From: Paenibacillus sp. FSL R5-0490
GTDB lineage: Bacteria > Bacillota > Bacilli > Bacillales > Cytobacillaceae
Direction: 5' to 3'
NCBI RefSeq assembly: GCF_001956215.1
Contig: NZ_MRTQ01000024.1
Location: 1-64,000, forward strand
Length of the DNA stretch: 64,000 nt
Shown in pieces: positions 35,489-45,219 of this stretch. The position numbers and the translations under genes are program-made. Under the pieces are notes generated by a model. It worked only from the letters and a program-made list of their open reading frames with translations, was not told the DNA's origin and did not search any database. Numbering within the stretch: position 1 is the first letter of the stretch; each line of letters begins with the position of its first letter.

Positions 35489-38400
35489 TTGACTAAAAAG
35501 ATACCGCCGTTTTTGAGGAAATTGCGTTACTTTGGAAAATCGGAGGACATAACAGATCATGCCACTGTCTCACCTTATGACCGGGAAACTGAGAAAATTT
35601 ACAGGAGGCGCTGGCAGCACGATAAGGTAGTGAGAACAACCCATGGTGTAAACTGCACGGGGTCCTGCAGCTGGAAGGTTCATGTCAAGGACGGAATTAT
35701 CACATGGGAGACCCAGCAGACTGACTATCCTACCACAGGGCCTGATATGCCGGAGTATGAACCGAGGGGATGTCCAAGAGGTGCAACGTTTTCATGGTAT
35801 ACATACAGTCCCATTCGGATTCGTTATCCATATGTGCGCAGCGCATTGATTGAGCTGTGGAGAGAGGCTTATAAAGAGCATAAAGATCCGGTTGAAGCCT
35901 GGAAAAGCATTGTAAATGATCCTGATAAGTCTGCCAGATATAAAACAGCGAGGGGAAAAGGCGGTTTTGTCCGCTCAAGCTGGGACGAGTTGAACACACT
36001 GATTTCGGCCTCACTGATTCATACAATCGAAGAGTATGGACCTGATCGGATTTTTGGCTTCTCGCCGATTCCGGCCATGTCAATGGTCAGTTATGCGGGC
36101 GGTGCGAGATTTTTGAATCTGATTGGGGCCTCTCTCTTAAGCTTTTATGATTGGTATGCAGATTTGCCTCCTGCTTCTCCGCAGATCTGGGGGGAACAGA
36201 CCGATGTGCCAGAGAGCTCGGATTGGTATAATTCCAGCTATTTAATGGTTTGGGGCTCCAATCTGCCGCAGACACGGACTCCGGATTCGCACTTCATGGT
36301 GGAAGCCCGCTATCGGGGAACTAAAGTGGTGGCTGTAAGCCCTGACTATGCTGAATTCGTTAAGTTTGCCGATAAATGGCTGCCTGTACAGGCGGGTATG
36401 GACGGAGCCATCGCCATGGCGATGACTCATGTTATTTTGAAAGAGTTCTATGTTGACCGGCAGGTGGACTATTTTAATAACTATGTTAAGCAATATACAG
36501 ATCTGCCTTACCTTCTTGTGTTAAAGAAAAATGGTGACTTTTATCAGGGAGATAAGTTTTTAAGAGCATCAGATATTGGCAGAAAAACAGAGAACGGGGA
36601 ATGGAAAACCGTTGTGCTCGATAAGAACACAAAAGAGTTTGCCGTTCCTAATGGCAGCATAGGACATCGCTGGGAAAATAACCAGAGCTGGAATCTTCAT
36701 TTAAAAGACAGTGATAATGAACTGGATGGCATAGACCCGGTTCTTACCCTTAAGGGAATGGAAGATGAAGTCGTAATGGCCGGCTTTCCGTTCTTCGGGA
36801 CAGAGAAAAAAGAAGTGTTAAAGCGTGGGATTCCTGTTAAAAAGTTTAAAAAGGACGGGGAAACCTTTGTGGTGACAACCGTTTTTGATATGCTTCTGGC
36901 CAATTGCGGCGTGAATCGGGATTTGCCTGGAGATTACCCGAAGGATTACGATGATCCGAAGCCTTATACACCTTCATGGCAAGAAGGCATCACAGGGGTG
37001 AACAGGAAGGATTGTGCACAGATTGCAAGAGAGTTCGCTCAAAATGCCATCGACTCAAAGGGAAGGTCCATGATTATCATGGGATCGGGAATTAACCATT
37101 GGTACCATTCGGATATGATTTACCGCGCCATTTTAAATATGGTTCTCCTCACTGGCTGCCAGGGTGTAAATGGAGGAGGATGGGCGCATTACGTAGGCCA
37201 GGAAAAAGTCCGGCCGCTTGAAGGCTGGCAGACCGTTGCCATGGCCAGGGACTGGGGCGGCCCGCCAAGGCTCCAGAACGGGACGTCCTTTTTCTATTTT
37301 GCAACTGAGCAATGGCGTTATGACAATCAAATGTCTGATGAATTAATTTCACCGCTCGTCAACAAACCGACTTATAAGCATCCAGGTGATTATAATGTCC
37401 TTTCTGCAAGACTCGGGTGGCTTCCGTCCTATCCGCAGTTTAATGAAAATTCCATTAAAATTGCCGAAAAGACTGGACTGACAGACAAAGATGAAATCAT
37501 TCAATCGGTCGTCAGACAGCTGAAGGAAGGAACGCTGAAGTTTGCCATTGAAAATCCGGAGGATCCGAAAAACTTTCCTAAGGTCCTGTTTGTGTGGCGG
37601 GCCAACCTGATCGGAAGCTCTGCCAAGGGACATGAATATTTCCTGAAGCATCTTCTGGGTACACATCATGGAAACTTGAGCGAGCAGAATGAGGAAGACC
37701 TGACCAATGAAATCAGCTGGGTGCAGGAGGTGCCTGAGGGCAAGCTTGATCTGATGATCGACTATGACTTTAGAATGTGCGGCACCGGCTTATACTCTGA
37801 TATTATCATGCCGTCTGCGACCTGGTATGAAAAATATGATGTTTCCAGCACGGATATGCACCCCTTTATCCATCCCTTCAATCCGGCGATTACTCCTCCA
37901 TGGGAAGCCAAATCGGACTGGGACGCATTTAAAAATCTGGCGAAGCGTTTTTCTGAAATGGCAGGAAAATATTTTAAAGAGCCGATTACCGATCTTGTGG
38001 CAACACCGCTCTTACATGATTCTAAGGACGAAATCTCCCAAGCATACGGGAAAATTCCGGACTGGAAAAATGGGGATGCAGATCCACAGCCGGGCGTTAA
38101 TATGCCTAGGCTTCATCTGGTGGAAAGAGATCTTTCGAAGGTGTATGACAAGTTCATCGCACTCGGTTCGAATGTAAAAGAATCAATCGGATCAAAAGGA
38201 ATTGCGTGGGATGCTGCCAAAGAATATGAAAAGCTGAAGGCCATGATTGGCACAGCTTCACAGACAAGGGATTACAAAGACCTGCCAAGCCTCTATACGG
38301 ACCGGAATGCAGCTGAGACGATTCTGACATTGTCCAGCACAACCAATGGTTCGCTTGCGATGAAAGCCTGGGGGGCATTAGAAAAGAAAACAGGATTACA

Positions 38401-39172
38401 GCTGAAGGATTTGGCGGAAGAACGGGCAGAAGAGCATGTGTCCTTTGCAGAAATTACTGCTCAGCCAAGGAAGGTTATTTCATCACCTGTATTCAGCGGA
38501 ACGGAAACCGGAAACCGCCGGTATAATCCTTTTACCACAAATGTGGAGCGCCTTGTGCCATGGAGGACATTGACAGGCAGACAGCATATTTATATGGATC
38601 ATGATTTAATGCTGGAGTTTGGCGAAGAGCTCCCGAACTTTAAAGCACCGCTTCATAAGCTTGCTTTTTACGATGGAGACCATGAGCCGGCAGGCAAAGG
38701 AAATGAAATAACCTTAAGCTATTTAACGCCGCATTTTAAATGGTCCTACCACAGCACATACGGAGATACGCTCCCGATGCTGACCCTTTTCCGCGGCGGG
38801 CCGCATGTCTGGCTCAATAATGAAGATGCTGCGTCTGTCGGCATTGAGGATAATGACTGGATTGAGATGTATAACCGAAACGGTGTCGTCGTGGCCAGAG
38901 CTGTGGTCAGCCACCGAATGCCAAAGGGAATCGTGTTCATGTATCATGTTCAGGAACGCCATATTAATGTGCCTGGTTCCCCAATCACCAAACAGCGCGG
39001 AGGCACCTTTAACAGCCCGACAAGAATCCATGTAAAGCCGACTCAAATGATTGGCGGCTATGCCCAGTTTAGCTACGGATTTAATTACTATGGACCAACT
39101 GGGAACCAGAGAGATGAAAAAGTGGTTATCCGGAAAATGAACAGGGATGAGGTGGATTGGCTTGAAGATTAA
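35489..39172 (+). CDS. narG: Respiratory nitrate reductase alpha subunit
   Basis: Molybdopterin-guanine-dinucleotide enzyme of 1227 residues. The N-terminal THGVNCTGSCSW holds the His/Cys ligands of the FS0 4Fe-4S cluster, and the segment YADLPPASPQIWGEQTD holds the expected Mo-coordinating aspartate. It reduces nitrate to nitrite on the cytoplasmic side of the membrane, using quinol electrons delivered via NarI and NarH. The start is TTG 35489 after AAGGAAGGG. It is first of narGHJI. I saw no convincing Fnr box in the 160-bp upstream gap, so the regulator is open. Confidence 0.96.
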   Translation: MTKKIPPFLRKLRYFGKSEDITDHATVSPYDRETEKIYRRRWQHDKVVRTTHGVNCTGSCSWKVHVKDGIITWETQQTDYPTTGPDMPEYEPRGCPRGATFSWYTYSPIRIRYPYVRSALIELWREAYKEHKDPVEAWKSIVNDPDKSARYKTARGKGGFVRSSWDELNTLISASLIHTIEEYGPDRIFGFSPIPAMSMVSYAGGARFLNLIGASLLSFYDWYADLPPASPQIWGEQTDVPESSDWYNSSYLMVWGSNLPQTRTPDSHFMVEARYRGTKVVAVSPDYAEFVKFADKWLPVQAGMDGAIAMAMTHVILKEFYVDRQVDYFNNYVKQYTDLPYLLVLKKNGDFYQGDKFLRASDIGRKTENGEWKTVVLDKNTKEFAVPNGSIGHRWENNQSWNLHLKDSDNELDGIDPVLTLKGMEDEVVMAGFPFFGTEKKEVLKRGIPVKKFKKDGETFVVTTVFDMLLANCGVNRDLPGDYPKDYDDPKPYTPSWQEGITGVNRKDCAQIAREFAQNAIDSKGRSMIIMGSGINHWYHSDMIYRAILNMVLLTGCQGVNGGGWAHYVGQEKVRPLEGWQTVAMARDWGGPPRLQNGTSFFYFATEQWRYDNQMSDELISPLVNKPTYKHPGDYNVLSARLGWLPSYPQFNENSIKIAEKTGLTDKDEIIQSVVRQLKEGTLKFAIENPEDPKNFPKVLFVWRANLIGSSAKGHEYFLKHLLGTHHGNLSEQNEEDLTNEISWVQEVPEGKLDLMIDYDFRMCGTGLYSDIIMPSATWYEKYDVSSTDMHPFIHPFNPAITPPWEAKSDWDAFKNLAKRFSEMAGKYFKEPITDLVATPLLHDSKDEISQAYGKIPDWKNGDADPQPGVNMPRLHLVERDLSKVYDKFIALGSNVKESIGSKGIAWDAAKEYEKLKAMIGTASQTRDYKDLPSLYTDRNAAETILTLSSTTNGSLAMKAWGALEKKTGLQLKDLAEERAEEHVSFAEITAQPRKVISSPVFSGTETGNRRYNPFTTNVERLVPWRTLTGRQHIYMDHDLMLEFGEELPNFKAPLHKLAFYDGDHEPAGKGNEITLSYLTPHFKWSYHSTYGDTLPMLTLFRGGPHVWLNNEDAASVGIEDNDWIEMYNRNGVVVARAVVSHRMPKGIVFMYHVQERHINVPGSPITKQRGGTFNSPTRIHVKPTQMIGGYAQFSYGFNYYGPTGNQRDEKVVIRKMNRDEVDWLED

Positions 39173-40709
39173 AGCGCAGTTCGGAATGGTCATGAATCTT
39201 GATAAGTGCATCGGCTGCCATACCTGCAGTGTCACCTGTAAAAACACCTGGACGAACCGCCCGGGTGTTGAATACCAATGGTGGAACAATGTGGAGACCA
39301 AGCCTGGCATCGGCTATCCGAAGGAATGGGAAAACCAGGAGCTGAGAAAAGGCGGATGGGCGCTGAAAAATGGAAAGCTGGAATTGAAGGCAGGCGGCCG
39401 TGTCAATAAACTGCTTAATATCTTTTATAACCCTGACCTTGCCGATATTGATGATTATTATGAGCCCTGGACATATGACTATGAAAATCTGATCCAGAGC
39501 CCTGAGAAAAAACACCAGCCGGTAGCAAGGCCAAAATCCCAGCTGACAGGCGAGTATATGGACATCCAATGGGGTCCGAACTGGGAGGATGACCTCGCAG
39601 GTGTTCATGTAACCGGAAAGAAGGATCCGAACATGGCCGGGCTGGATGACCAGATTAAATTTGAATTTGAACAGGCATTTATGATGTATCTGCCGAGGAT
39701 TTGCGAGCACTGCATGAATCCTTCCTGTGTGTCTTCCTGCCCTTCAGGAGCCATGTACAAACGGGAGGAAGACGGGATTGTGCTTGTGGACCAGGAAGCA
39801 TGCCGCAGCTGGCGGTTCTGTATGACGGGATGCCCGTATAAAAAAGTTTATTTTAACTGGAAGACCCATAAAGCAGAAAAATGCACATTCTGCTACCCGA
39901 GAATTGAAGCGGGACTGCCAACTGTATGTTCGGAAACCTGTGTTGGCAGGCTTCGATATATCGGGATTGTTCTATATGATGCCGATAAAGTGAAGGAAGC
40001 GGCATCCGTTCCTGATGACAAAGATTTATACGAAGCCCAGCTGGATATGTTCCTGGATCCCCATGATCCGGAAGTGATTAAGGAAGCGAAAAAAGAAGGC
40101 ATTCCCGATGATTGGATTGAAGCCGCGCAAAGATCGCCGGTTTATAAAATGGCAGTGGAACAGCGGATTGCTCTTCCGCTTCATCCTGAATATCGCACGC
40201 TGCCGATGGTCTGGTATGTTCCGCCGCTCAGCCCATTTGTGAATGCATTCGGAGGGCAAATTGATGATCTGGATCCAAATATCATTTTCCCAACGATTAA
40301 TCAGTTCAGAATCCCAATCGAGTATTTAGCCAATTTGTTCACAGCGGGTGATACAGAAGTGATTAAATCGGTGCTTAAAAAGCTTGTTGCGATGCGGACC
40401 TATATGCGCCAGGTGAACCTGGGAAAAGAACCGGATACAAGCGTACTGCAGGCGGCAGGAATGACAGAAGAGATTGTGCGGGATATGTATGAGCTTTCAG
40501 CCATTGCCAAGTATTCCGACAGATATGTGATCCCTGCTTCCCATAAAGAAAGAACCGGTGATATGCACAATATGCAAGGAAATGTCGGCTTTGATGATTT
40601 GGCCACAGACTGTAACTCCTGCAGTGTCGGCTCCGAAAGAGATCCGCTTTACTATTATGGCGAAGAATATTGGAGTGATTTGGATGAATCAAAACCAAGC
40701 GGTCTATAA
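39162..40709 (+). CDS. narH: Respiratory nitrate reductase beta subunit
   Basis: Iron-sulfur electron-transfer subunit of 515 residues. Four cysteine groups are visible: CIGCHTCSVTC at the N-terminus, CEHCMNPSCVSSC, CRSWRFCMTGC (the Trp replaces one ligand, giving the 3Fe-4S cluster) and CTFCYPR with CSETC. It links NarI haems to NarG. I choose TTG 39162, six bases after AGGTGG, giving the usual MKIKAQ start; it overlaps narG by 11 bases. Confidence 0.95.
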   Translation: MKIKAQFGMVMNLDKCIGCHTCSVTCKNTWTNRPGVEYQWWNNVETKPGIGYPKEWENQELRKGGWALKNGKLELKAGGRVNKLLNIFYNPDLADIDDYYEPWTYDYENLIQSPEKKHQPVARPKSQLTGEYMDIQWGPNWEDDLAGVHVTGKKDPNMAGLDDQIKFEFEQAFMMYLPRICEHCMNPSCVSSCPSGAMYKREEDGIVLVDQEACRSWRFCMTGCPYKKVYFNWKTHKAEKCTFCYPRIEAGLPTVCSETCVGRLRYIGIVLYDADKVKEAASVPDDKDLYEAQLDMFLDPHDPEVIKEAKKEGIPDDWIEAAQRSPVYKMAVEQRIALPLHPEYRTLPMVWYVPPLSPFVNAFGGQIDDLDPNIIFPTINQFRIPIEYLANLFTAGDTEVIKSVLKKLVAMRTYMRQVNLGKEPDTSVLQAAGMTEEIVRDMYELSAIAKYSDRYVIPASHKERTGDMHNMQGNVGFDDLATDCNSCSVGSERDPLYYYGEEYWSDLDESKPSGL

Positions 40710-41241
40710 ATTAGCATCTGTCCTGCTTCAGTACCCATCCAGTGAATGGAAAGACTATTTGCCTGACCTGCATAGTGAAGCCGACTCACTGGATGATAAG
40801 CAAATCGCCGTCAGTCTGAAGAAATTTTTGGACTATCTGGACCGTACTGCTTATGAGGATCTGTGCCAAAATTATGTGCTGACCTTTGATTTTAATGAAA
40901 GGAGCACCTTGTACCTGACTTATTCCGTGTTTAAAGATAATCGGGAAAGAGGTCCGGCGCTGGTTAAATTGAGGCAGGAATTCAAGGAAGCGGGGGCAGA
41001 GCTCGAGAGCGATGAGCTTCCGGACTATCTGCCGCTTATTTTGGAATTTGCGGCTATAACGGAACCTGAGAAATCAGCTAAGCTTTTGAAGCTGCACTTT
41101 CGGTCAATTGAGCGCCTGTCTTTGGAACTTGAAGCCCTGAACAGTCCTTATCACTTCCTGCTGGCGGCATGTGTCGACTGCATCAAACAGCTTCGCGCAT
41201 CTGATGCAATTGGCAGCTCGGATGAAAGGAGAATCATATGA
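40684..41241 (+). CDS. narJ: Nitrate reductase molybdenum cofactor assembly chaperone
   Basis: Helical TorD/NarJ-family chaperone of 185 residues, beginning YKLASVLLQYPSSEW, with LPDYLPLILEFAA in the conserved middle. It binds apo-NarG and is needed for cofactor insertion and membrane attachment, without being part of the final enzyme. ATG 40684 lies inside the last codons of narH (26-base overlap), with TTGGAGTG upstream, so translation is coupled. Confidence 0.93.
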   Translation: MNQNQAVYKLASVLLQYPSSEWKDYLPDLHSEADSLDDKQIAVSLKKFLDYLDRTAYEDLCQNYVLTFDFNERSTLYLTYSVFKDNRERGPALVKLRQEFKEAGAELESDELPDYLPLILEFAAITEPEKSAKLLKLHFRSIERLSLELEALNSPYHFLLAACVDCIKQLRASDAIGSSDERRII

Positions 41242-41948
41242 GCAGTCTTGATCTGTTTTTATGGGTGATTTTCCCTTATATTTGTCTGACGATATTTGTG
41301 CTCGGGCATATTTACCGTTACAATACCGACCAGTTTGGCTGGTCGGCTAAATCAAGTGAATTCCTGGAAAAGAAAAAGCTTAAATGGGGCAGCATTCTGT
41401 TCCATTGGGGCATTATCTTCGTGTTTTTCGGTCATGTAGCAGGCGTATTGATACCTAAAGTATTGTACGATACTGTGGGGATTACGGAGCATATGTATCA
41501 TTTTGGCGCTGTCTGGTTTGGCGGAGCGGCAGGAGTCATTTGCGTGATCGGCGGGGCGTTGCTATTTGCAAGACGGGCATCCGTAAAACGAATTAAAATG
41601 AACAGCCAATTCAAAGACTGGCTATCACTCGTTATGCTTGGCATAGTGGTCATCGTCGGTTTTACCAACACAGTCGGATACACGGCATCTGGAGGGGATT
41701 TCGATTACAGGGTGACCATTGGACCATGGTTTAGAGGGCTTTTAACCTTTAACCCAGATCCCGCTTATATGATCGGAGCGCCGATCGGCTTCCAGGCACA
41801 TGTATTGCTGGCATTTGTCCTATTTGCCATCTGGCCATTTACAAGGCTGGTTCATGTGTGGAGCCTGCCTTTGGCTTATCTGAAAAGGAGATATCTTGTG
41901 TACCGGAAAATGTCGCCTGCAAAAAATCAGAATGTAACTAAGCGCTAA
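41238..41948 (+). CDS. narI: Respiratory nitrate reductase gamma subunit (cytochrome b)
   Basis: Protein of 236 residues with five membrane helices. Conserved histidines in FGHVAGVLIP and MYHFGA, and in the last helices (FQAHVLLAF and RLVHVWSLP), would ligate two b haems and receive electrons from menaquinol. It overlaps narJ by four bases (ATGA). A terminator follows before the hemerythrin gene. Confidence 0.94.
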   Translation: MSSLDLFLWVIFPYICLTIFVLGHIYRYNTDQFGWSAKSSEFLEKKKLKWGSILFHWGIIFVFFGHVAGVLIPKVLYDTVGITEHMYHFGAVWFGGAAGVICVIGGALLFARRASVKRIKMNSQFKDWLSLVMLGIVVIVGFTNTVGYTASGGDFDYRVTIGPWFRGLLTFNPDPAYMIGAPIGFQAHVLLAFVLFAIWPFTRLVHVWSLPLAYLKRRYLVYRKMSPAKNQNVTKR

Positions 41949-41962
41949 AAGAAATAGGGAGC

Positions 41963-41998
41963 AGAAAGGCTTCATCGTGATACAGCCTTTCTTTTTCC
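41963..41998 (+). terminator. Intrinsic terminator after narI
   Basis: AGAAAGGCT pairs with AGCCTTTCT, followed by TTTTTCC. The hemerythrin gene begins about 20 bases later, so partial read-through is possible. Confidence 0.75.
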
Positions 41999-42018
41999 TT
42001 TACAAGGAGGAATGATTG

Positions 42019-42495
42019 TTGGCTGGCCCAGCGTTAAAAAACCATTATTCACACCAATCCATTCATGATGGCTATTATACGGAAGGCCGTGATCTCACTG
42101 AAGTGCTCGTTAAACTGTCTCGTGAAGGCAGAGAGAAGGAGTGCGGGATTGCTGCCGAGGCACTGGTGGAGCATTGGGAGACCAGAACCATTGCCCATGC
42201 AGATTCCGAAGAGGAAGGGTTTTATCAGGAGGTTATGAAGGATAAACCGGACCTGAAGGAGGAAGTCATTAAGCTGATCAGAGATCATGATCTCTTAAGA
42301 ATGCTTGTTTCTGACCTGAAGGAAAGGATTCCGCGCGATGGAGTAACAGAAGAAGTGATTGACCGCTTTAAAACCATTCTCCTGCTGGTGGATATCCACA
42401 ATCAGACAGAGGAAAGAGTGTTATTCGGAATGAATAATAAAGGCCATTTACAAAAGTTGCGTGAAGATGATGAAGAAATTGCTTCTGGCCTGTAA
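42019..42495 (+). CDS. Hemerythrin-like HHE-domain protein
   Basis: Helical protein of 158 residues with histidines and glutamates spaced as in hemerythrin domains (HWETRTIAHADSEEE, IRDHDLLRML, IHNQTEERVLF), suggesting a di-iron or haem-linked site. Placed just after narGHJI, it may handle nitric oxide or oxygen, or report redox state; this is inference. It starts at TTG 42019, eight bases after AAGGAGG; TTG 42016 is an alternative. Confidence 0.75.
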   Translation: MAGPALKNHYSHQSIHDGYYTEGRDLTEVLVKLSREGREKECGIAAEALVEHWETRTIAHADSEEEGFYQEVMKDKPDLKEEVIKLIRDHDLLRMLVSDLKERIPRDGVTEEVIDRFKTILLLVDIHNQTEERVLFGMNNKGHLQKLREDDEEIASGL

Positions 42496-42555
42496 AGTAG
42501 AAAACAGCACCTATGGAGGATAACGGGTTCGGATACCTATCACAATTTTTGCAGA

Positions 42556-42587
42556 CCAAATTGCTATACCGGCAATTTGGTTTTTTG
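42556..42587 (+). terminator. Intrinsic terminator
   Basis: CCAAATTGC/GCAATTTGG stem followed by six T residues ends the hemerythrin transcript. Confidence 0.9.
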
Positions 42588-42743
42588 TTTTGTGGGGCAT
42601 TTATAAACCATTATTACAGAGAAGGATTTATGCTCCTTTTGGTTGAATTTCTAATTAAACTAACGGATCAGTTTTGTTGAATTATGAACCAAGTTTCTGA
42701 ATATGACAATAAAGAGAAATTCATTAGAGTGGGAGTGTTTACT

Positions 42744-43505
42744 TTGAGGATATTGGTTACAGGTTCAACAGGACAACTAGGGTCAACTTTAGTTAAGCAA
42801 CTAAAAGGTTCTGATTATAAAGTTAAAATAACTTCTAGAAGAAAACCTGAAGGATTAGGACATTTCGAGTGGGTTTATAGCGACTTATCGTCTGGTGAAG
42901 GATTAGATGCCGCAGTAAAAGATGTAGATGTAATAATACACGCAGCAACAAGTCCGATGAAAAATTCAAAAATGGTCGAGGTTTTAGCGTTTAAGGAGTT
43001 TTTAGGTAAAATGAAACACATAAAACATTTTATTTATCCGTCAATTGTTGGGATAGATGAAATACCATTTAAATATTATAAACACAAATATGAAGCAGAA
43101 GAGTTGTTAAATAATTGTTCTATCCCACACACAATTGTACGTGCCACTCAGTTCCACAATTTTGTCGAAAATTTATTTATATCAAAACCACTCTTTAAAA
43201 GATATATTGTCCCTGGAAACTTTAAATTTCAAAGTGTTGATGTTAGTGAATTTGCCAGTCATCTAATAGGTTTAGTGGAGAAAGATCCACAAGGAAGAGC
43301 GGATGATTTTTGTGGACCAGATATTATGACATTAAAAGAAATGGCTGAACTGAAAATCCAAAAAAATAAGGAGTCAAATAAAGTTTTAAGCATTTCTTTT
43401 CCAGGAAAACTGTACAAATCTATCTCAGAGGGGAAAAATACAAATTCTTTTCGAAAAATGGGGAAAATCACCTTCGGGGAATATCTAAGTAATAAGATCG
43501 AATGA
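42744..43505 (+). CDS. NmrA-like / SDR NAD(P)-binding protein
   Basis: Atypical SDR of 253 residues. The Rossmann motif GSTGQLGS (about residues 7-14) opens right after the start, and a Tyr-rich segment YKHKYEAEELL replaces the classic YxxxK. It resembles NmrA/YtfG-type quinone or redox-sensing oxidoreductases. TTG 42744 with GGGAGTG upstream is preferred over ATG 42684, because the Rossmann strand begins at TTG. The gene is clearly more AT-rich than narGHJI, consistent with separate ancestry. Confidence 0.75.
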   Translation: MRILVTGSTGQLGSTLVKQLKGSDYKVKITSRRKPEGLGHFEWVYSDLSSGEGLDAAVKDVDVIIHAATSPMKNSKMVEVLAFKEFLGKMKHIKHFIYPSIVGIDEIPFKYYKHKYEAEELLNNCSIPHTIVRATQFHNFVENLFISKPLFKRYIVPGNFKFQSVDVSEFASHLIGLVEKDPQGRADDFCGPDIMTLKEMAELKIQKNKESNKVLSISFPGKLYKSISEGKNTNSFRKMGKITFGEYLSNKIE

Positions 43506-43580
43506 GGTATTCAGGCTGCTGAGGGGGCCTTCTTTATTTCCTAATAAGGATTGTGGAAATTGTATTTCGTTCATAAATAA

Positions 43581-43615
43581 AAATCGCTTAACGCAACTGT
43601 TAAGCGATTTTTTTT
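43581..43615. terminator. Strong bidirectional terminator
   Basis: Perfect 12-bp stem AAATCGCTTAAC/GTTAAGCGATTT with a 6-nt loop and T tract. Confidence 0.9.
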
Positions 43616-43688
43616 CATTCTCCAAATTATCTTTCTGTTAGCAAAATTGCCGGTTAAAATGTACCGTAATTTGCAGCCGAACTTTTGA

Positions 43689-43711
43689 CAGGTAACTGAA
43701 CCCGTTACCTG
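43689..43711. other. Hairpin downstream of the narK-type gene
   Basis: Perfect 8-bp arms CAGGTAAC and GTTACCTG with a 7-nt loop lie 15 bases past the stop of the minus-strand transporter gene. There is no T tract, so it is probably a 3' stabilising structure. Confidence 0.5.
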
Positions 43712-43725
43712 GGGGAAGGTGTTTT

Positions 43726-45219
43726 TTACTTTTTGGAGATATCGCTGAACATGGCCACATGCAGCTTCGGTTCGTCTGCATCATTTTTGATGGTACTGAT
43801 GGTTAGCCACTCTGGAAAGATCTCGCCGTTCTTCTTTTTGTTCCAGATTTCACCCTGCCAATATCCTTTCGTCTCAATTTCCACCCACATCTGCTTATAA
43901 AACTCTTTTGTATGTTTTCCTGACTGAAGGATTGCAGGTGTTTTGCCGACCGCTTCTTCCGGTGTAAATCCAGTAACCTTTGTGAAGGCTGGATTTACTT
44001 GTTTAATAATTCCTTTTAAATCGGTAATCATCATGCCGGACTCTGTACTTTCAAGCACCTGTTTCGATAAGCTGAGCTTATCCTGGTAGTAAAGCCAAAC
44101 GACCAGAATTAAGCTTGCGAGGGCAAATTCGGATAATGCCATAAAACCGATGGCATAATGACCGGTCCAATCGAACAGAATGGTTAAAATAATCGGCGGG
44201 AAAAATCCGCCAAGTCCCCCCATAGCAGCGACTATCCCATTGACAATCCCGGCTTGTTTGGAAAAATACATAGGTACAAGTTTAAATATGGTTCCATTTC
44301 CAATTCCTGCACAAATGGCTACACCGAGACATCCAACTGTGTAAATCGGAAGTGATGGCGTGAAGGATAAGAGAAATCCGCCGAATGTCAGCCCTGAGAA
44401 TACAAGCATCAAAATGACAAAGGAATTGAATTTATCCCCAAGCCAACCGCCGGCAGGGCGCAAAAAGGTAGCGATGGCAATAAAGCCGGCCGTCCGAAGT
44501 CCTGCATCCACTTTATCCAGTCCAAAGTGATTTACAAGGAAATTGGGCAAATAAATGGTAAAGGCTACGAAGGATCCAAACGTGATGAAATAAAACAAAC
44601 TTAACAGCCATAATTTAGGATTGCGGTAAACACTTCTAATCTGCTCCCCGAGAGACACCTGGACTTTCTTTTCCTTACGGTCACCAAGCAAGAAATTTAA
44701 TACCGCAATGAGTGCTAAAAGAATGATAAAGAACTGCACCGTAATTCGCCAGCCAAAGCTGTTTGCCAGTACCGGCGCCAAGAAGGCGGTTACTGCAGTA
44801 CCGATGTTGCCGGCTCCGTAAATGCCATTTACAAAACCGTGCCGTTCTTTTGGATAGTATTTCGGCAAGGAGGTAACACCAACAGAGAATACTGCTCCGC
44901 CAATCCCCAGTAAAAGCCCTCCGAGGATGAGGGTCATCATCGTACCTGCTGAACTGATCACAAACACAGGCAGAATCAGGACAATGAAGCTTACGGTGAA
45001 AATAGGCCTTGCACCATACCGGTTGGTCCAGTAGCCAATTGGGACTCTTAATAAAGACCCCAATATGACAGGTATGGCCGTGACTAACGCCACCTCTCCC
45101 GGATTGAGGGCAATATCGGACTGGATATAGGGCATCAGTGAGGAAAGAATGACCCACACCATGAAGCCGACAACCAAACTTCCTGTCTGCAGAACTAATT
45201 GAAAGCTTCCTTTTTGCAT
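43726..45219 (-). CDS. NarK-type nitrate/nitrite MFS transporter with C-terminal PAS domain
   Basis: Protein of 497 residues. Residues about 1-380 form a 12-helix major facilitator transporter similar to nitrate/nitrite antiporters (VILGSLLRVPIGYWTNRYG, GIGNGTIFKLVP, GGLGGFFPPI). Residues about 387-497 form a PAS domain (GMMITDLKGIIKQVNPAFTK, TGFTPEEAVGKTP, YWQGEIWNKKKNGE). Ordinary NarK proteins are near 400 residues and lack it. It probably imports nitrate for narGHJI or exports nitrite. The PAS domain may sense redox state or a ligand and gate transport; that is inference. Confidence 0.88.
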   Translation of the reverse strand: MQKGSFQLVLQTGSLVVGFMVWVILSSLMPYIQSDIALNPGEVALVTAIPVILGSLLRVPIGYWTNRYGARPIFTVSFIVLILPVFVISSAGTMMTLILGGLLLGIGGAVFSVGVTSLPKYYPKERHGFVNGIYGAGNIGTAVTAFLAPVLANSFGWRITVQFFIILLALIAVLNFLLGDRKEKKVQVSLGEQIRSVYRNPKLWLLSLFYFITFGSFVAFTIYLPNFLVNHFGLDKVDAGLRTAGFIAIATFLRPAGGWLGDKFNSFVILMLVFSGLTFGGFLLSFTPSLPIYTVGCLGVAICAGIGNGTIFKLVPMYFSKQAGIVNGIVAAMGGLGGFFPPIILTILFDWTGHYAIGFMALSEFALASLILVVWLYYQDKLSLSKQVLESTESGMMITDLKGIIKQVNPAFTKVTGFTPEEAVGKTPAILQSGKHTKEFYKQMWVEIETKGYWQGEIWNKKKNGEIFPEWLTISTIKNDADEPKLHVAMFSDISKK

